A DNA stretch of 64,000 nt from Raffaelea ambrosiae. Its lineage: Eukaryota; Ascomycota; Sordariomycetes; Ophiostomatales; Ophiostomataceae. The notes beneath the pieces are model-generated. The model did no database searches. It was not told the DNA's origin and saw only the letters and a list, made by a program, of their open reading frames with translations. Below, piece by piece: positions 33,008 to 44,694 of this stretch; the first letter of the stretch is position 1, and the number at the start of each line of letters is the position of its first letter. Both the position numbers and the translations under genes were made by a program. Location: assembly GCA_002778195.1 (NCBI GenBank), contig PCDI01000005.1, forward strand, positions 711,075 to 775,074, in the 5' to 3' direction.

Positions 33008-35199
33008 CGGCCACGAAACAAGAGTGGTCTCTTTTCGGGGGAGGAAAGATGCCGTCGACCAAAAAAGTGGACTCTCCCGTTCTGGGTCTCGGCCGAAATG
33101 CACGATGGGCGTGGGAGAAAAAAAGGAACACAAACAAGGCCCCGTAGTGTGGCACTAAGACATCAAGCATAATCCGGTCCGGGTGGACCGGTCAGGGGCA
33201 CCTCCAAGCGCCACCACTGCCCACACTTGCTCGTACACCGAATGGTGATACGCAGAAGGCATGCCCATTCCAGTGGAGTCAAGTCATACACAGAGGCACG
33301 CAGGCATGTTCAGGCACGCAGACATGTTCCAGTGGACTCTGAGTCTGCGCCACGGCCCGAATCAGGCTGAACTCCCTCCCCTATTTGACGCAGACGCTGT
33401 GTGGCATCCACGGCTGGAACGCCGTGATCGACAGCAGCTTGTCCAGGCAAAGGTCCCAAACACCGTCCTGTCCAGGGACCCAGAAAAACATTCGAGAAGG
33501 CTCTGACGAAACGCATCCACAGTGTTCCTCTTTTCTGCTGTGCCTCTTGCATCCATCCAGGATTCTTGTGCCTACATATATCCGTATATCCTCCTCAGAC
33601 CGGCTTGCACGACCCACGACGCAACAACGGTCGCAGACACAGTCATTAAGCTTTTTTTTTAATCTTTTTTTCGTTTTCGTTTTCTTTTCCTTCCTTTCCC
33701 CTTCTCCACTGAAAAGGGGGGCAATTTTCAATAGTTGGACTATTGATTTTGGTCTTGCGGCACATGCTTGTTTTAGCGTTCCGATGGGGCGCCGCCGCAT
33801 GCCCCAACTTTGTTCTTTCTGGGCGACGTTACAAGTTGTGCCTGGACGGACCAGTCGTGGCCACTGCAGGTGTTTCATGGACAGCATGGCCATTGCTGCT
33901 GTAACCGGGAACCAATGGAGGCGTTGGCATGCGTTTGCTGTTTCTAGAAGGCCGTCAGAGAATTTCCTTCTTTTTTCTTTCTTTTTCTTTTTCTTTTTCT
34001 TTGCTTCGTTGGCTCTGGATAACATCCTTTGAAATCAACGGGTCTCAGTCTTCTTTTTCCCGTTTCTCTCCCAAACAAGTAAAACAGCGCAATGCTTCAC
34101 AGAATGAAACGCCTGCCAAAATTCCACCATGGCTCCGTCTTTGAACGCTCCATGCCAGTCATTGCCAAGCCATCGCTCTTTGGCTTGCACTCCGACTTGC
34201 CCTTTTTATGCGTACCTTGCGTGCAAGCAACACGCTCAGACTCACAACAAACAAGCAGCATCTCCACATCAGCCTCTTGGCGTCTCTGTACGCTCCCCCC
34301 CCCTCCCAGACGCCGGCAGTTGCTGTCGTCCACTATAATCAATCACACACGCGATGATCGACAACCCGCTGGGCTGCAGGCCACAGGGGCCAACCAGAAA
34401 ACACAGCTGCCCCGACGCGTCACCGTCTGATGGCCGTGGAGTCCTCTGGCCCCTCAAAAGAGAATGCCACAAAGGAAGTGCGTCCAAGAAAGGATAGACA
34501 CTGGCCTGCAACATTGACGAAACCTGCGCTCGTACGTTCGCTCACCTCGGCCGAAGCAGCAGACACACATCCCTGAACAACGAACACACTCGATGATTTA
34601 TGCACCCCCACACCGGTGCTGAGTCAATGAGAGGCGTGCTTGATTCATGATGCCTTATCAATTTGCTTTGCTGTCTCTTTACCAGAGCCCCTATATGTAT
34701 CTTTCCACTCCCAATGTCTAACACGATCGACAAAAATCGACGTGGTCTGAGTTGCCGTGATGTGTCTTACCTGATCGACAAACGATGCCCCCGGGCAAGA
34801 AGACGAATCATTCGACCGACGCCGCTGAACAAGAACGCCGCTTAGCTAAGTGATGATGTCCTGATGCGGCCTGGCAAACGTGTAAGTCGACGGTGTGGCC
34901 ATCTCGCGTACGGCTGTCTAGAGTGGTGGTGGGAACGACTCCGCTGGAAATTTGGCATGGTTCTCTCCAGTGCTTCTTCATCGTGATCCAGCCCCCATCC
35001 ATGCTCCGAAGACCAATGTAGGAGCAGCAAAGCGGTTGATCCTATCCACCGATGACCATATTCTCAACATCCCCCTTCCTATCGCCCTTTCCAGCCCGGC
35101 CAATTTTCCGTTCCCGTATCATCCCACCACTCGACGCAGCGGAAAACCAACGTGGGCAGGCACCATCTTTCACAAGAAATTGTCTCTCGCCCTTGTCGG

Positions 35200-36843
35200 T
35201 TACAGCTCGTCTTTCTGGCTCTTGGATCCTCCGACTTTCGCGTGGTGCTTGGTCCGAGAGATGAGTCCGTCGACAGGATACAGCGGGTTGCCCACCATCA
35301 AGCCGAACAGCTCGTACACCAGGTCCGCCGCCGCCCAGGCGGTCGACTCGGCTCGGTCGTCGTACGGCGGAGACACTTCCACGACGTCGGCTCCGACAAT
35401 CCTCAACGACGTGAGGCGTCTGAGGATGGATTTCAGCTCTCTCGTGGTCCATCCGCCCGACTCTGGACAGCCTGTCCCGGGGGCGATGCCGGGTTCTGGC
35501 ACGTGTCAGTATCTACGCACGAACAACAGGGGAGGGGGGCTGCCATATGGTCGACTTAACCAAGTACGTCAATGTCGATGCTGATGTATACCAGTCTGTC
35601 GCCGATGGTCTCTAGAATCCGAGTGGCCACACCATTGATGCCCATGGTGTCCAGGTCTGCCAGCCGTCAGTGTGCGCATTCCATGCCGACGGGACGAGGC
35701 ATCCACATGCATACCTTCTGTTTCGATGTACTGGAAGCTCAGCTTCGCGTCATCCTCGTACGTGGTGTAGTCATTGCCGAAGAGCCGAGACCGCAGGCCG
35801 GCGTGCAAGTTGCCTTTGCTGCCGATCAGACCTTCCTTGCTGGCAAACCAAAACTAGACACTGGTCAGCCTTGGGACGTACGTGCGACACCGTGCTTGGA
35901 CACGCGGGAACATGGCTTACGGGTGTGCCGTGATTGTAGTCGGATTGCTCCGAAGACCAATAGCCCGAGAGGGATGCTGGATCATACCTGGTCCGCCGAA
36001 GAGCCGTGTTAGCACCATGTGCACGGGGGGCTCACGGACGCACGCGAATCGACGTACGTGTCCAAGTGGCTGTCAAAATGCAGAACGGCCACAGGCCCGT
36101 AGATCTCGCAAAGAGCCCACAGAGCGGGAAGCGCCGCCGAGTGATCGCCGCCCAGCGTGACCAGTCGAGGGTGATAGATTCCATCCTTGCCGCGGACGTC
36201 GAGATGGGGCGTCGTCGGCTGCGTGTGGGCAGGCCGTCGAAGGAGGTCTCTGTACCCCTCGGTCATCTGTGGGAAGGCCACTGCATTGTCACTAAGAACG
36301 TCAATACGATACGATGTCAAAAAGGGAAAAAAAAAAGAAGAATTCCCCCCAACTCCCAACTACCAGGCTATACACGTACAGTGGTGTGACTGGAATGTCT
36401 CCGCAGTCCAGCACCATAGCCCAGTTCATGTACGGGTTGATGCCCTGGGCGTGGTTGAAGCCGCGGGCGGGCGACTGACGCTGGCTGGCCGCCCGGATCG
36501 CCCTGGGACCGAATCGGGCGCCTACACAAAACAGCTATTAGTCGGGTGCCAGCCCGGGAAGGGACAGTCCAAAGGGTCGCGCGAGCGAATCACCAGGGCG
36601 ATACACCACCGACGTGTCGTAGGGGACGCCAATCACAGCCAGGTCAAAGGGCGCGGTCGGCTCCAGGAGGCACTCGACGTGAGGCAGGTGGGCAAACGTC
36701 GTGATGCCCGTGAAGCTGTACCCGTCCTTCCAGCGGGCAATCTTGTCCGCGCTGGCCGAGGCGTGGTGCTGGTGGTGGTGGTGCGTATGGCCCAGCGCCA
36801 CGGCCAGCCAGAGCGAGGAAGAAAGAAGGAAGGTGAGCGCCAT
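35200..36843 (-). CDS. Agmatinase/ureohydrolase with signal peptide and C-terminal KDEL
   Basis: Ureohydrolase-family enzyme of 407 residues, expected to hydrolyse agmatine to putrescine and urea with two Mn ions. Exons are 36594-36843, 36380-36521, 36058-36291, 35921-35987, 35715-35853, 35561-35656 and 35200-35495; phases close. Metal ligands are His181 (GGDHS), Asp204, His206 and Asp208 (FDSHLD), and Asp305 and Asp307 (IDID). YRPGARFGPRAIR and APGTGCPESGGW are family marks. The N-terminus is a signal peptide (LTFLLSSSLWLAVALG) followed by a His-rich stretch, and the last four residues are KDEL, so it is predicted to enter the secretory pathway and be retrieved to the ER. Exon 6 uses a GTTAAG donor, chosen because it restores DVLEPGIAPGTG. 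Confidence 0.88.
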
Positions 36844-37302
36844 GGCGATGTCTGGTGAGTGCGAATCTATTTCCAGCAATGGGGAGAATTCGGCTCGAGT
36901 TACAGGTCGGAGTTTCACCAGTTGTCGCCCAAGAGCTCTACAGAGGAATCTCGAGCTCTGTTGTCTTGACTAGCAGATTGTCCGTCTTTGCAAGCATTCC
37001 TCCTTCTTGGACCATTCCAGACAAAGAGCAACAGCCCACCCATCGACCGGTCTTCTTTCCTGCATAGGAAGCGGGCATTTCTGGCTTGTGCCTGCTGGTC
37101 TTATCAGTTGTCCCCGAGTCTGCAGCTACAATAGGTCGGTCCTTTCGGCGCGGTTCGTCTGGGCGTATCTGGCGGGCCTTGGCGCCCAAGCCGGCAAAAG
37201 TACCCGCCTCAAGCCGTCGGCCGTCGTCCAGATGCGACTTCGGCCCTTCTTTTCCAGTTTGGAAGGAGATGGGCGTTTGTATTGCATAGCTACCCCAACA
37301 TG
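36844..37302. other. Intergenic region
   Basis: Agmatinase promoter and the place where the missing regulatory domain of the broken regulator would be expected; no remnant of it is readable. Confidence 0.45.
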
Positions 37303-37764
37303 CTAGTCTGGCGAGGTGTTGCACATGCCCGTCATCAGATGGGCCAGCAGGAACGAGACGTGCACCTGGTCCGCGAAGTCGGCCAGGCCGAGGGTCCTCG
37401 GTACGCGGAGACCAACAGCATTCATCGGGCCGCCGCCGCCGCCGCCGCCACCAGCAGCAGCAGTCGTCGTCGTCGTCGTCGTCGTCGGCTCCACCTTCCC
37501 GGCACGGCGCTGTGTCCGTGGCGTTTCGTCAACGAATCTGTGTCTTGGGCCATAGCCCTCGCAGGCGTGGTGCCCTCATTGGCAGCGCGCGCAGACGGGA
37601 CGCCGCTCGTCGCACTTGACTTTCCGTCGACGGCATGTTTGGCAGCCTGGAGCGAGGCGGCGCGTTAGCCACACACACACAAATAGGCGGTGTTGGCCGC
37701 TTCTGCGCGCTGGTCGACGCCCCTGGGACTCACCTCTGGATGGGCCCAGATGATTCGGCGCCAT
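37303..37764 (-). pseudogene. Zn2Cys6 transcription factor remnant (stop inside zinc cluster, C-terminus lost)
   Basis: The start at 37764 and a spliced second exon (intron 37647-37733) encode CQTCRRRKVKCDERRPVCARC, five of six zinc-cluster cysteines. Codon 34 is TGA (37576-37578), exactly between Cys5 and Cys6. In the same frame GHHACEGYGPRHRF follows, supplying the sixth cysteine at the canonical six-residue spacing, then a basic region, low-complexity Thr8-Ala3-Gly8 and a segment FADQVHVSFLLAHLM typical of the start of the fungal_trans_2 (DUF3468) domain. The frame ends at TAG 37303 and the other several hundred residues of the domain are absent. No splice site removes the stop. I read this as a decayed regulator gene. 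Confidence 0.75.
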
Positions 37765-38177
37765 GCCTCCCGAGCAGTACAGAAACTTGCGAGCATCTCG
37801 GCTCTCTGGTTTCGGGGTCTCTCTGTGGCGCCTTGGCCGTTCTGTTTTATCTCCTTTTTGCGTTCTGTCTTCGGGGCGCCGTTTTCTACAATGCCGATTC
37901 TTTCCTAAAATGGATGGTTTTTGCGAGCGTACCCCCGACCCGTCCGTTGTGCTGCCGCATGCAGAGTGAGACTGGTCAGCCTACCAACACAACTGCTCGT
38001 ACCATAGGACTATATAGAACGAACAAGCACAAATCCAAGTGAAACGTGTCCGAGGGCCCAATCATTCACGCATCTACGCCGCGTATAGACACGCCTACAA
38101 GCCAAGACAGAAGCTCAACATCGCCCCCCATCGTCGTCCGCCGTCTCACCGGCGTCTACCGTCTTACACGGTAAAAA
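37765..38177. other. Divergent spacer
   Basis: Between the regulator remnant and the next plus-strand gene. A TATATAGAACG word at 38010 may be a core promoter element. No gene. Confidence 0.4.
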
Positions 38178-39233
38178 ATGGCCGCATTTTCCCCTTCAGA
38201 GGATCGTCGCGGGTTCGCACAGCATGGCTATGAGCCTGCTCCGCCACCCTACGCGTCTTTGTTGAGCACCCCCGCAACAACAGCAACGGCGCCTGGCGAC
38301 GAGGCCATCCTGTCGCAGGCTCTCTCGTTTGTTCACCAGTTGCCGTTGCCGCCCCCCCCTCTTCCTCTTCCACGGCCCATTGCCATACCTCAGACCGCGC
38401 ACGGCCGTGGCCAGCCCTTTCTGCGCGCCTACGCCCCGTCGCTCCTGGCCCACGCCATCACACAGACGGACTTCCTCGCCTTTGTCGACAACCTCAACAG
38501 GGTCTCCACCGGCAGCCCGCCGCTCCAAGTGGTGGACGCCGCCGGCGGACTCCTCGGCATGGTGCCCCACCACTGGGCCATGCTCGCCGGCACCGGCATC
38601 CAGGCCGCGGCCAAGCTGGGCACCGCCGTGGCGAGCCAGTCCCGGACCGATGCCTACATGGACGAGGTCAACGCAAGATTGTTCGGGCCGCGCGGTCTCC
38701 ACGCCTGCCTGGCTTCGACCGGGGCCGTGAAGGCGATCTTGGGCATGCCGGACGCCCAGCCCGTGCTGGCGCCTCTGACGCCGCAGACGATGCACATGAC
38801 CGCGCTGCAGCGAGAGCTGCTGGGGGTCGGGCCGTACAATGCCGTGCTGGACTTGGACGTGCCCCAGCCGACGGCGCCGGCGACCCTGCTGGACCGGTGG
38901 AGTGCGAGGCAGGTCGCGGCGCAGGAGCAGAGAAGCCAAAAGACGGCCATCAAGGCGAGCCAAAAGGCTGTCGGCAAGGAGGAGAAGAACAGACGACGTA
39001 CAGAGAAGAAGCAGGCGAAGAAGGAGAGGAAGGAGGAGAAGAAAAATCAAAAAAGGGGTCGAAAAGCATACAGGGACGGAAGCAGCGAGAGCGAAAGCAC
39101 TGACAGCGATGAGAGCGAGAGAAGCCGATCACGAAGCCGCGCAGGCCAAGACAAAGAGAGCAAGACAAACAAGAGGAGCAAGGAGGAGAAGAGGGCCGAC
39201 AAGGTGGCATGGATCGTCATTGGGAATTTATAG
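38178..39233 (+). CDS. Uncharacterised conserved fungal protein with Lys/Glu-rich tail
   Basis: Intronless, 351 residues. The N-terminal 70 residues are Pro-rich. Residues about 75-240 look like a folded domain with FLRAYAPSLLAHAITQTDFLAFVDNLNR, a glycine/alanine-rich helix HHWAMLAGTGIQAAAKLGTAV and NARLFGPRGLHACL; fungal proteins of this architecture are common but unnamed. Residues 260-335 are extremely basic and acidic (KKQAKKERKEEKKNQKRG, then Ser-Glu and Arg-Ser repeats), possibly coiled coil or nuclear targeting. The C-terminus WIVIGNL is hydrophobic. I recognise the type, not a function. Confidence 0.78.
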   Translation: MAAFSPSEDRRGFAQHGYEPAPPPYASLLSTPATTATAPGDEAILSQALSFVHQLPLPPPPLPLPRPIAIPQTAHGRGQPFLRAYAPSLLAHAITQTDFLAFVDNLNRVSTGSPPLQVVDAAGGLLGMVPHHWAMLAGTGIQAAAKLGTAVASQSRTDAYMDEVNARLFGPRGLHACLASTGAVKAILGMPDAQPVLAPLTPQTMHMTALQRELLGVGPYNAVLDLDVPQPTAPATLLDRWSARQVAAQEQRSQKTAIKASQKAVGKEEKNRRRTEKKQAKKERKEEKKNQKRGRKAYRDGSSESESTDSDESERSRSRSRAGQDKESKTNKRSKEEKRADKVAWIVIGNL

Positions 39234-39916
39234 GCATCGCTCTTGGGCCATAGGAACCCCCAGATACCCGTTAACCGTGACTCTGTGGAATAATATGGCA
39301 GACAGAAAGAGGATCAGCTTTGCAAATTCCACACTATGAAACATGTAAATAATACAGACACAGCATTAGACTTCACTTGACTGAACAAATACCCATTCAA
39401 AACATAGCTTCCCCAGAGTTCCACCTCGCCTTGGTCACTGTAATGCCTTGGGCTCATGGGTCTCGGCTCGGTTATAGTAACTACGGCCAGTACAGCACGG
39501 ATGATAGCCAGGAACTTCTACAAGAGGCTAGCAAACGAGACATTTTGCTTCTTGGCCTTATCTCGCTTGGCCACCACTGACTTCCCCCTCATCCCCGGGG
39601 TGTGCCGGAAAAGGTCCCCTCCGGTACCGCCAGACACGCCCGTGTAGGCAGCTAGTGGAGAGATACACCATCTCAGCATCATTGGCTGTTTTTTATCTAC
39701 ACGGTTTGGTTATCTTCTATCGGGCCCTAGACGGTTGAACAAAGAGGGCATTCCTTCGGCCATCCTTCTATAAGGTAGAGGGAGTACGTCTTGACTTGGG
39801 CCTGGCAGTTTCCATGATTGCGAACGCACGCATACGCCCCATCAATCACCCTCTTGCAATACAATTGAATGCAACACCGCTAGAACAGCACTCTTCCAAG
39901 CACCCTCCCCCCCACC
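39234..39916. other. Intergenic region
   Basis: No supported gene. It forms the promoter of the oxygenase gene, with CACCCTCCCCCCCACC directly before its start codon. Confidence 0.45.
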
Positions 39917-40993
39917 ATGGCCCCTTCCGCAGAGGTGACCACACCCCCGGCCGTGGAGTCGGCGGGGAAGGAGTACCGGGGCCCGTCGAAAGTGACGTTC
40001 GACCCCAAGATCCACCTCAACTATATTCCGCCCTCCAAGATCTACTCCATGACGGAGCTGGGCATGCCTCTGACCGGCACGAGCGACTTTGCCACCACCG
40101 AGCCGTTCCAGCTGGCCACCGAGGCGGCCGTGGTTGAGCTGCGGCGCGAGCTGCTGCAGCCGAACACGGTGGACCGGCGGCTGCACCACTGGCACCGCTC
40201 GCCGGCCTGTCTGCGCGGCTTCACCGCGGTGGAGGCGCCGTTCACGCACGCCTTCTGGACCTGCCCGCAGGTGATCCGGGCGCTGGAGAGCCAGACGGGC
40301 ATCGAGCTGGAGCCGTCGCTGCCCTACGAGATCGGCCACACCAACGTGCAGGTGGGCCCCGGCGGGCGCGCGGCCATCCGGGACCTCCCGCTCCGGCCCG
40401 CGCCCGTGCCGCCCGGGTGGGAGGAGCCCCGGGGCGCGTACGACGACGTGCCGGTCGACAACTGGCACGTCGACTCGTTTCCCTACAGCGTGGTCATGAT
40501 GCTCAGCAACACCGACCAGATGGAGGGCGGCGAGACCGCGCTGCAGATGCCGGACGGCAGCGTCAAGCGGCTCCGCGGCTCCGCCATGGGGTCGGCCATC
40601 TTCCTCCAGGGCAAGAACGTGCGGCACGCCGCCCTGCGCGCCCGCCACACGGGCGAGCGCATCACCATGACCTGCCCCTACCGCGCCCGCCACCCGGCGC
40701 TGCGCGACGACACGGAGATCACCAACTCGCAGCAGCTGAGCTACCGCAACGAGCTCTACTTTCAGTTTGCCCGGGAGCGCTTCCGCGTCCTCCAGAAGAA
40801 GGCGGCGTACATGGCGGACCGCCTGGAGGCGGCCAAGCGCGCGGCTCTGATCCGCGAGCCCGACAACTACGATGCCGTTGTGATGGACCGCGAGGAAGTC
40901 CGGGGCATGATGACGGAGATGGTGCGCTACCTGCAGGTGGCGCTGGACCAGATGGGCATGACCGACGCCCACGATGGAAACAAGGAGGCTTGA
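39917..40993 (+). CDS. Fungal 2-oxoglutarate/Fe(II)-dependent oxygenase family protein
   Basis: Intronless, 358 residues. The iron-binding triad is seen as His184 and Asp186 in WHVDSFPY and His237 in VRHAAL, followed by the Arg of HTGERITMT that would hold 2-oxoglutarate. Between them lies GGETALQMPDGS, the usual strand pair of this fold. The C-terminal helices (YFQFARERFRVLQKKAAYMADRLE) are typical of a fungal-only subfamily whose substrates are mostly unknown. No signal peptide. The gene is convergent with the amidase gene, with only about 130 bases between the stop codons. Confidence 0.85.
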   Translation: MAPSAEVTTPPAVESAGKEYRGPSKVTFDPKIHLNYIPPSKIYSMTELGMPLTGTSDFATTEPFQLATEAAVVELRRELLQPNTVDRRLHHWHRSPACLRGFTAVEAPFTHAFWTCPQVIRALESQTGIELEPSLPYEIGHTNVQVGPGGRAAIRDLPLRPAPVPPGWEEPRGAYDDVPVDNWHVDSFPYSVVMMLSNTDQMEGGETALQMPDGSVKRLRGSAMGSAIFLQGKNVRHAALRARHTGERITMTCPYRARHPALRDDTEITNSQQLSYRNELYFQFARERFRVLQKKAAYMADRLEAAKRAALIREPDNYDAVVMDREEVRGMMTEMVRYLQVALDQMGMTDAHDGNKEA

Positions 40994-41125
40994 GAGCGTC
41001 ACGTGATACGTTTGCAGAGGGAATGGTGCAGGAGGACGCGATTTCACGCAATGTTGGGGGGGCCAAGAAGAACAGATGGGCGTATTCGTCTCGCATGTAG
41101 AAACCACGGGGCTACTGTACCAAAA

Positions 41126-43115
41126 TCAAGGCGTCACCGCATGGCCCAGCAGTCTCCCAATCTCTTCGGCAATCGCCAGCGTCTTCTCCTCGGTCAGTCT
41201 CCTGCCCAGGACCTGGACGGCCACCGGGGCGCCATGGTAGGCCGCCGGGTCGTACTCGGCCTGCACGGTGGCGTCCATCTCGTTGCGCGGCTGGAACGCG
41301 CCGTCGACCGCGTCCTTCTCGCGGTCGGCAAACGTCACGGGGACCACCACGCTGGTGAGGTCGAGCAGGTTGATGGCCGAGGCATACCCGTAGTACTTGA
41401 ACTGGTCGTGGCGGATGGCCGCCGTCGGGCTGATGGGCCCGACGATGGCGTCCAGCTCGGCACCAAGCTCCTCCTCGGCCGCCAGCCACTTCGCCAGGTA
41501 CGCCATCTGGTACTCCCATTTGGCCGTCTGCGTGTCCCACAGCGCCGTCATCTTGATGGACTGGGTGTCGGGGTTGAGCAGATCCTGGATGTTGGGAATC
41601 GCGGGCTCGCCCGAGGCATTGATTTTCTCAAACACATCCTATTGCGAGGGCAGGGTCAGCTTTCTGAAACAAAAAGCAAAAAAAAAAAAAGCGGCGACTC
41701 GGCCGAGACGCACCTCGCAACCATCCGACGTATAGATGCTGTTGATGAGGTCCACGGCAAAGTCGTGCTTGTACGGCGTCCACGGCACCGTCTTGTGGCC
41801 CGCGCCGTTCAAAGCCGCCACGACCTCGCGGATGCCCCGAAGAATCGGAGGGTGCGGCAGGACCTGGTTCGCCCATTAGCACTCGTTTGTATGGAACAGC
41901 TTTCGTGGGGGCGTACTGACCACGCCGTCACAGTTGTAGAAGCCAATGGTCAGCTGCCCGTCCTGGATCTTGGTCTTCGCCGCCGCTTCCGCCGCTGGGT
42001 TCCACGGCATGGGAAGGACCTTGGAGTCGTACTTCCACGGCTCTTGGGCCAGCACGGACGTCAAGAACAGCCGGAGATCTAGTGCCGATGGTCAGCGTCC
42101 ACGACGGCCCCCCCAACACGGATCATCCCCCCCCCCCCCATACGGACCTGCTGCAGAATGCGCAATGGGCCCCACCACGCTGTGGACGGTCTCCTGGCCC
42201 GCCATGCTGTTGGCCATCTTGCCGTAGGGCATCCGGCCGTGGCTGGGGCGGATGCCGTACAAAAAGTTGAAGGCGGACGGGATGCGGATCGAGCCGCCAA
42301 TGTCCGTGCCGACGCCGATGACGCCGCCGCGCAGCGCCACATTGGCGCCCTCGCCGCCCGAGCTGCCGCCGCACGACCAGTTCTTGCTGCGCGCGTTGGT
42401 CGTGCGGCCGACAATGTTGTTGATCGTTTCGCAGGCCATGAGCGTCTGCGGGACGCTGGTCTTGACGTAGAACACCGCACCCGCCTTGCGGAGGAGACTG
42501 GTGAGCACCGAGTCCTCGTCTTCCCGCTTGCCCAGCCAGGACACATAGCCCATCGAGGTCTCGACGCCCTGCGACCGGCGACGATTCATTAGCTGAGCAG
42601 GCCCACATCCGACCCAGTCTCCAAAAGAGAGCACCGCACCTTGACTCGCAGCTGGTCCTTGAGCGAAATGGGCAGGCCGTGGAGCGGTCCCACGGGCTTC
42701 TTGTTGGCCTCGTAGTACGCGTCCAGCTCTCTGGCTTGGGCAAGAGCCATCTCCGGGAAGAACTCGAGCATGCAGTTGGTCTATGGTGCGTCGTCAGCCA
42801 TGGATGCTAGTATGTCGTTGCACCGCTTGCCCCCCCTCCCCCCAAAAAACGTACCAGCTGCTGGGCCAGCGCAGCCCGCTTGCAGAACGCAAGCGTGACA
42901 TCCACAGACTTCAGCTTGCCGTCGGCCAGTTTCGAGACGAGGTCGGTCGCCGACGACTGTGTGATCTCCAGCTCGGCCGGGGACAGCAGGCCAGACGCAG
43001 TGGGGAAGTCGAACACGACAACATCCTCCGGGACCGTGACTTTCCACGCCTCGGGAATGGCCTGGGCAATGCTCGCCCGCTTGTCCGCGGCACGTTGCTC
43101 CCACGAAGTCGCCAT
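41126..43115 (-). CDS. Acetamidase/general amidase (amidase signature family)
   Basis: Cytosolic amidase of 547 residues that releases ammonia from carboxamides. Exons are 42855-43115, 42640-42780, 42148-42568, 41921-42078, 41714-41863 and 41126-41638; phases close. The Ser-cisSer-Lys triad is visible: Lys128 in GLPISLKDQ, Ser203/204 in CGGSSGGEGA and Ser227 in TDIGGSIRIP. Length and layout match fungal acetamidases such as AmdS, including the N-terminal ELEITQSSATDLVSKLADG helix that precedes the core. No transit or signal peptide. In fungi such genes often respond to nitrogen supply, which I cannot verify here. The exact substrate range is not determinable. Confidence 0.93.
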
Positions 43116-43694
43116 CTTGGCAAAGGAGAGAGCTTGGTCCAGCACAACGATGAAACGAGTCGGAACGACGGGCGCAAAAGACAGAATAGCAAAGGGGAGG
43201 GGGGGGACAAGCAAAGGAACGATCTGGTCAAGTTGGCGATGGCAGGAACGGGGCAGACGAGAAAGCAAGAGACCACAGCGGTCCTGTTATCTTTCCCCTG
43301 CTGCCCACGGTCGTGAATCAATGGCCCGCCCGATACGCCAAGCGCGACAGTTATCAATGTGTGATTCCGCGCATCTCCGCATGGCACACCCAATCATCGA
43401 TGCGGCCGCTAGATACGCCGGCTTTTTTTTTTTTGGTATTCACTAGAGCTATGGGTAGCTTGTCTCGAGTCTTCAGCCCAGATGATACCACGCCCGCTAT
43501 CCCCCCAGTGCCCTGATTTCTGCAACTTGACATGACCACACTTTTCTAGCCATTTACGTAAACGCCGTTTTGGCGATATCCCACATTCGTTTTTCAACAT
43601 GGCTGTTTTGGTCTTGTCGGGGCGACGAATTGCAATATACACCGACCTGGGTCCCAATCAAAGAAGGGCCCATCGCATTTTTCTGCCCCAGATC
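43116..43694. other. Intergenic region
   Basis: Amidase promoter and 3' flank of the SDR gene. Nothing recognised apart from a 12-base T run near 43420. Confidence 0.45.
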
Positions 43695-44694
43695 TCATTT
43701 CTTAGATGCGGCTTGGGCCAGCTGTTTTGTCAGAGGAACAATGCTTTGCACGAGCATATCCTAGTTTTTGTCAGCACTGCACTGCAAAAGGGGGTTTTCA
43801 TCGCTTTTTTGCAACTCTGGACATGCTTACCCGAATGTATCGAGGAGAGAGCCACCAGCCAATCCGTGCAGAGACGGCGCCGCCGCCAGCCCATACCTCG
43901 CCCGTTGTGCCTTTGTCCACTTCCGAAACCACCTTGTTTGCGTACTGCGTCGGCGTGAGGCCATTGGTTTGGAGCCGGCCATCTTCCAAGCTGGTGATGA
44001 AATCTCTGACACTGTAGTAGTGCGAAGACGCGGGAATGTCAATGGCGAGCTTCTTGTCGCCAAAATTGGTCTTGACGGCCAGCGTGATGAGCGTGATGGT
44101 GCGCACACCCAGCGGCTGCAGCTCCAGGCGAAGCGTCTCGCTAGCGATGGCACAGGCCGCCTTGGACGCATTGTACATAGCTGCGCGTCAGCAGGCAACG
44201 TTAGCATGGGATCACTCTGCTTTGGTACAGTGTTCTAAGGAGAACATACACAGAAGCGGCATGGGCATGACAGCATTGGCAGACGTGTTGTTCACAATGC
44301 ACCCCTGGGACGCGATGAGCAGCGGCGCAAAGGCCTGCACCAAGGCCATGGGTGCCCAGAAGTTGAGCTCCATGAGGCTCTTTCCTTTGTCCAGAGACAT
44401 GTCCAGGAAGGGTCCAATGATGGCTCTGCCGCTGTTGTTGACGAGCACATCCAGTGTTCCGCCCGTTTTGCGGGCGACGCTGTCCACGGCGGCCGCGATC
44501 GAATCGGCGTGGAGCACATCGAGCGGCAGCACGGTGACATCGGCCGAGCTCGTGAGCACGGGGGCAAGTTTCGAAGGCGTACGCAGTGTTGCGAAAACAT
44601 GATACCCTCGTTCCAGGAAGACTTCGGCCAGCCCGCCGCCGATGCCGCCGGCCGAGCAGCCGGTAATCAAGACTGTTTTGCGGGCCAAGGTCAT
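43695..44694 (-). CDS. Short-chain dehydrogenase, Ayr1-like (1-acyl-DHAP reductase type)
   Basis: Classical SDR of 286 residues from exons 44250-44694, 43831-44180 and 43695-43760. The cofactor loop TGCSAGGIG is at residues 11-19 and the catalytic Tyr151 and Lys155 are in MYNASKAA. The start RKTVLITGCSAGGIGGGLAEVF and the strand GYHVFATLRTPSKL match the Ayr1 group, which reduces 1-acyl-dihydroxyacetone phosphate in lipid synthesis, but this subgroup has many fungal members with other substrates. It is transcribed divergently from the regulator-like gene at 45036, 341 bases away. Confidence 0.88.

Larger units (their letters stand above)
32437..35199. other. 2.8 kb gene-poor region
   Basis: Upstream of the MFS gene and downstream of the agmatinase gene. 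It holds two local tandem duplications (listed separately), TTTTCTTT-rich tracts near 33650-33700 and 33965-34005, and only competing short reading frames. No supported gene. Confidence 0.4.
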
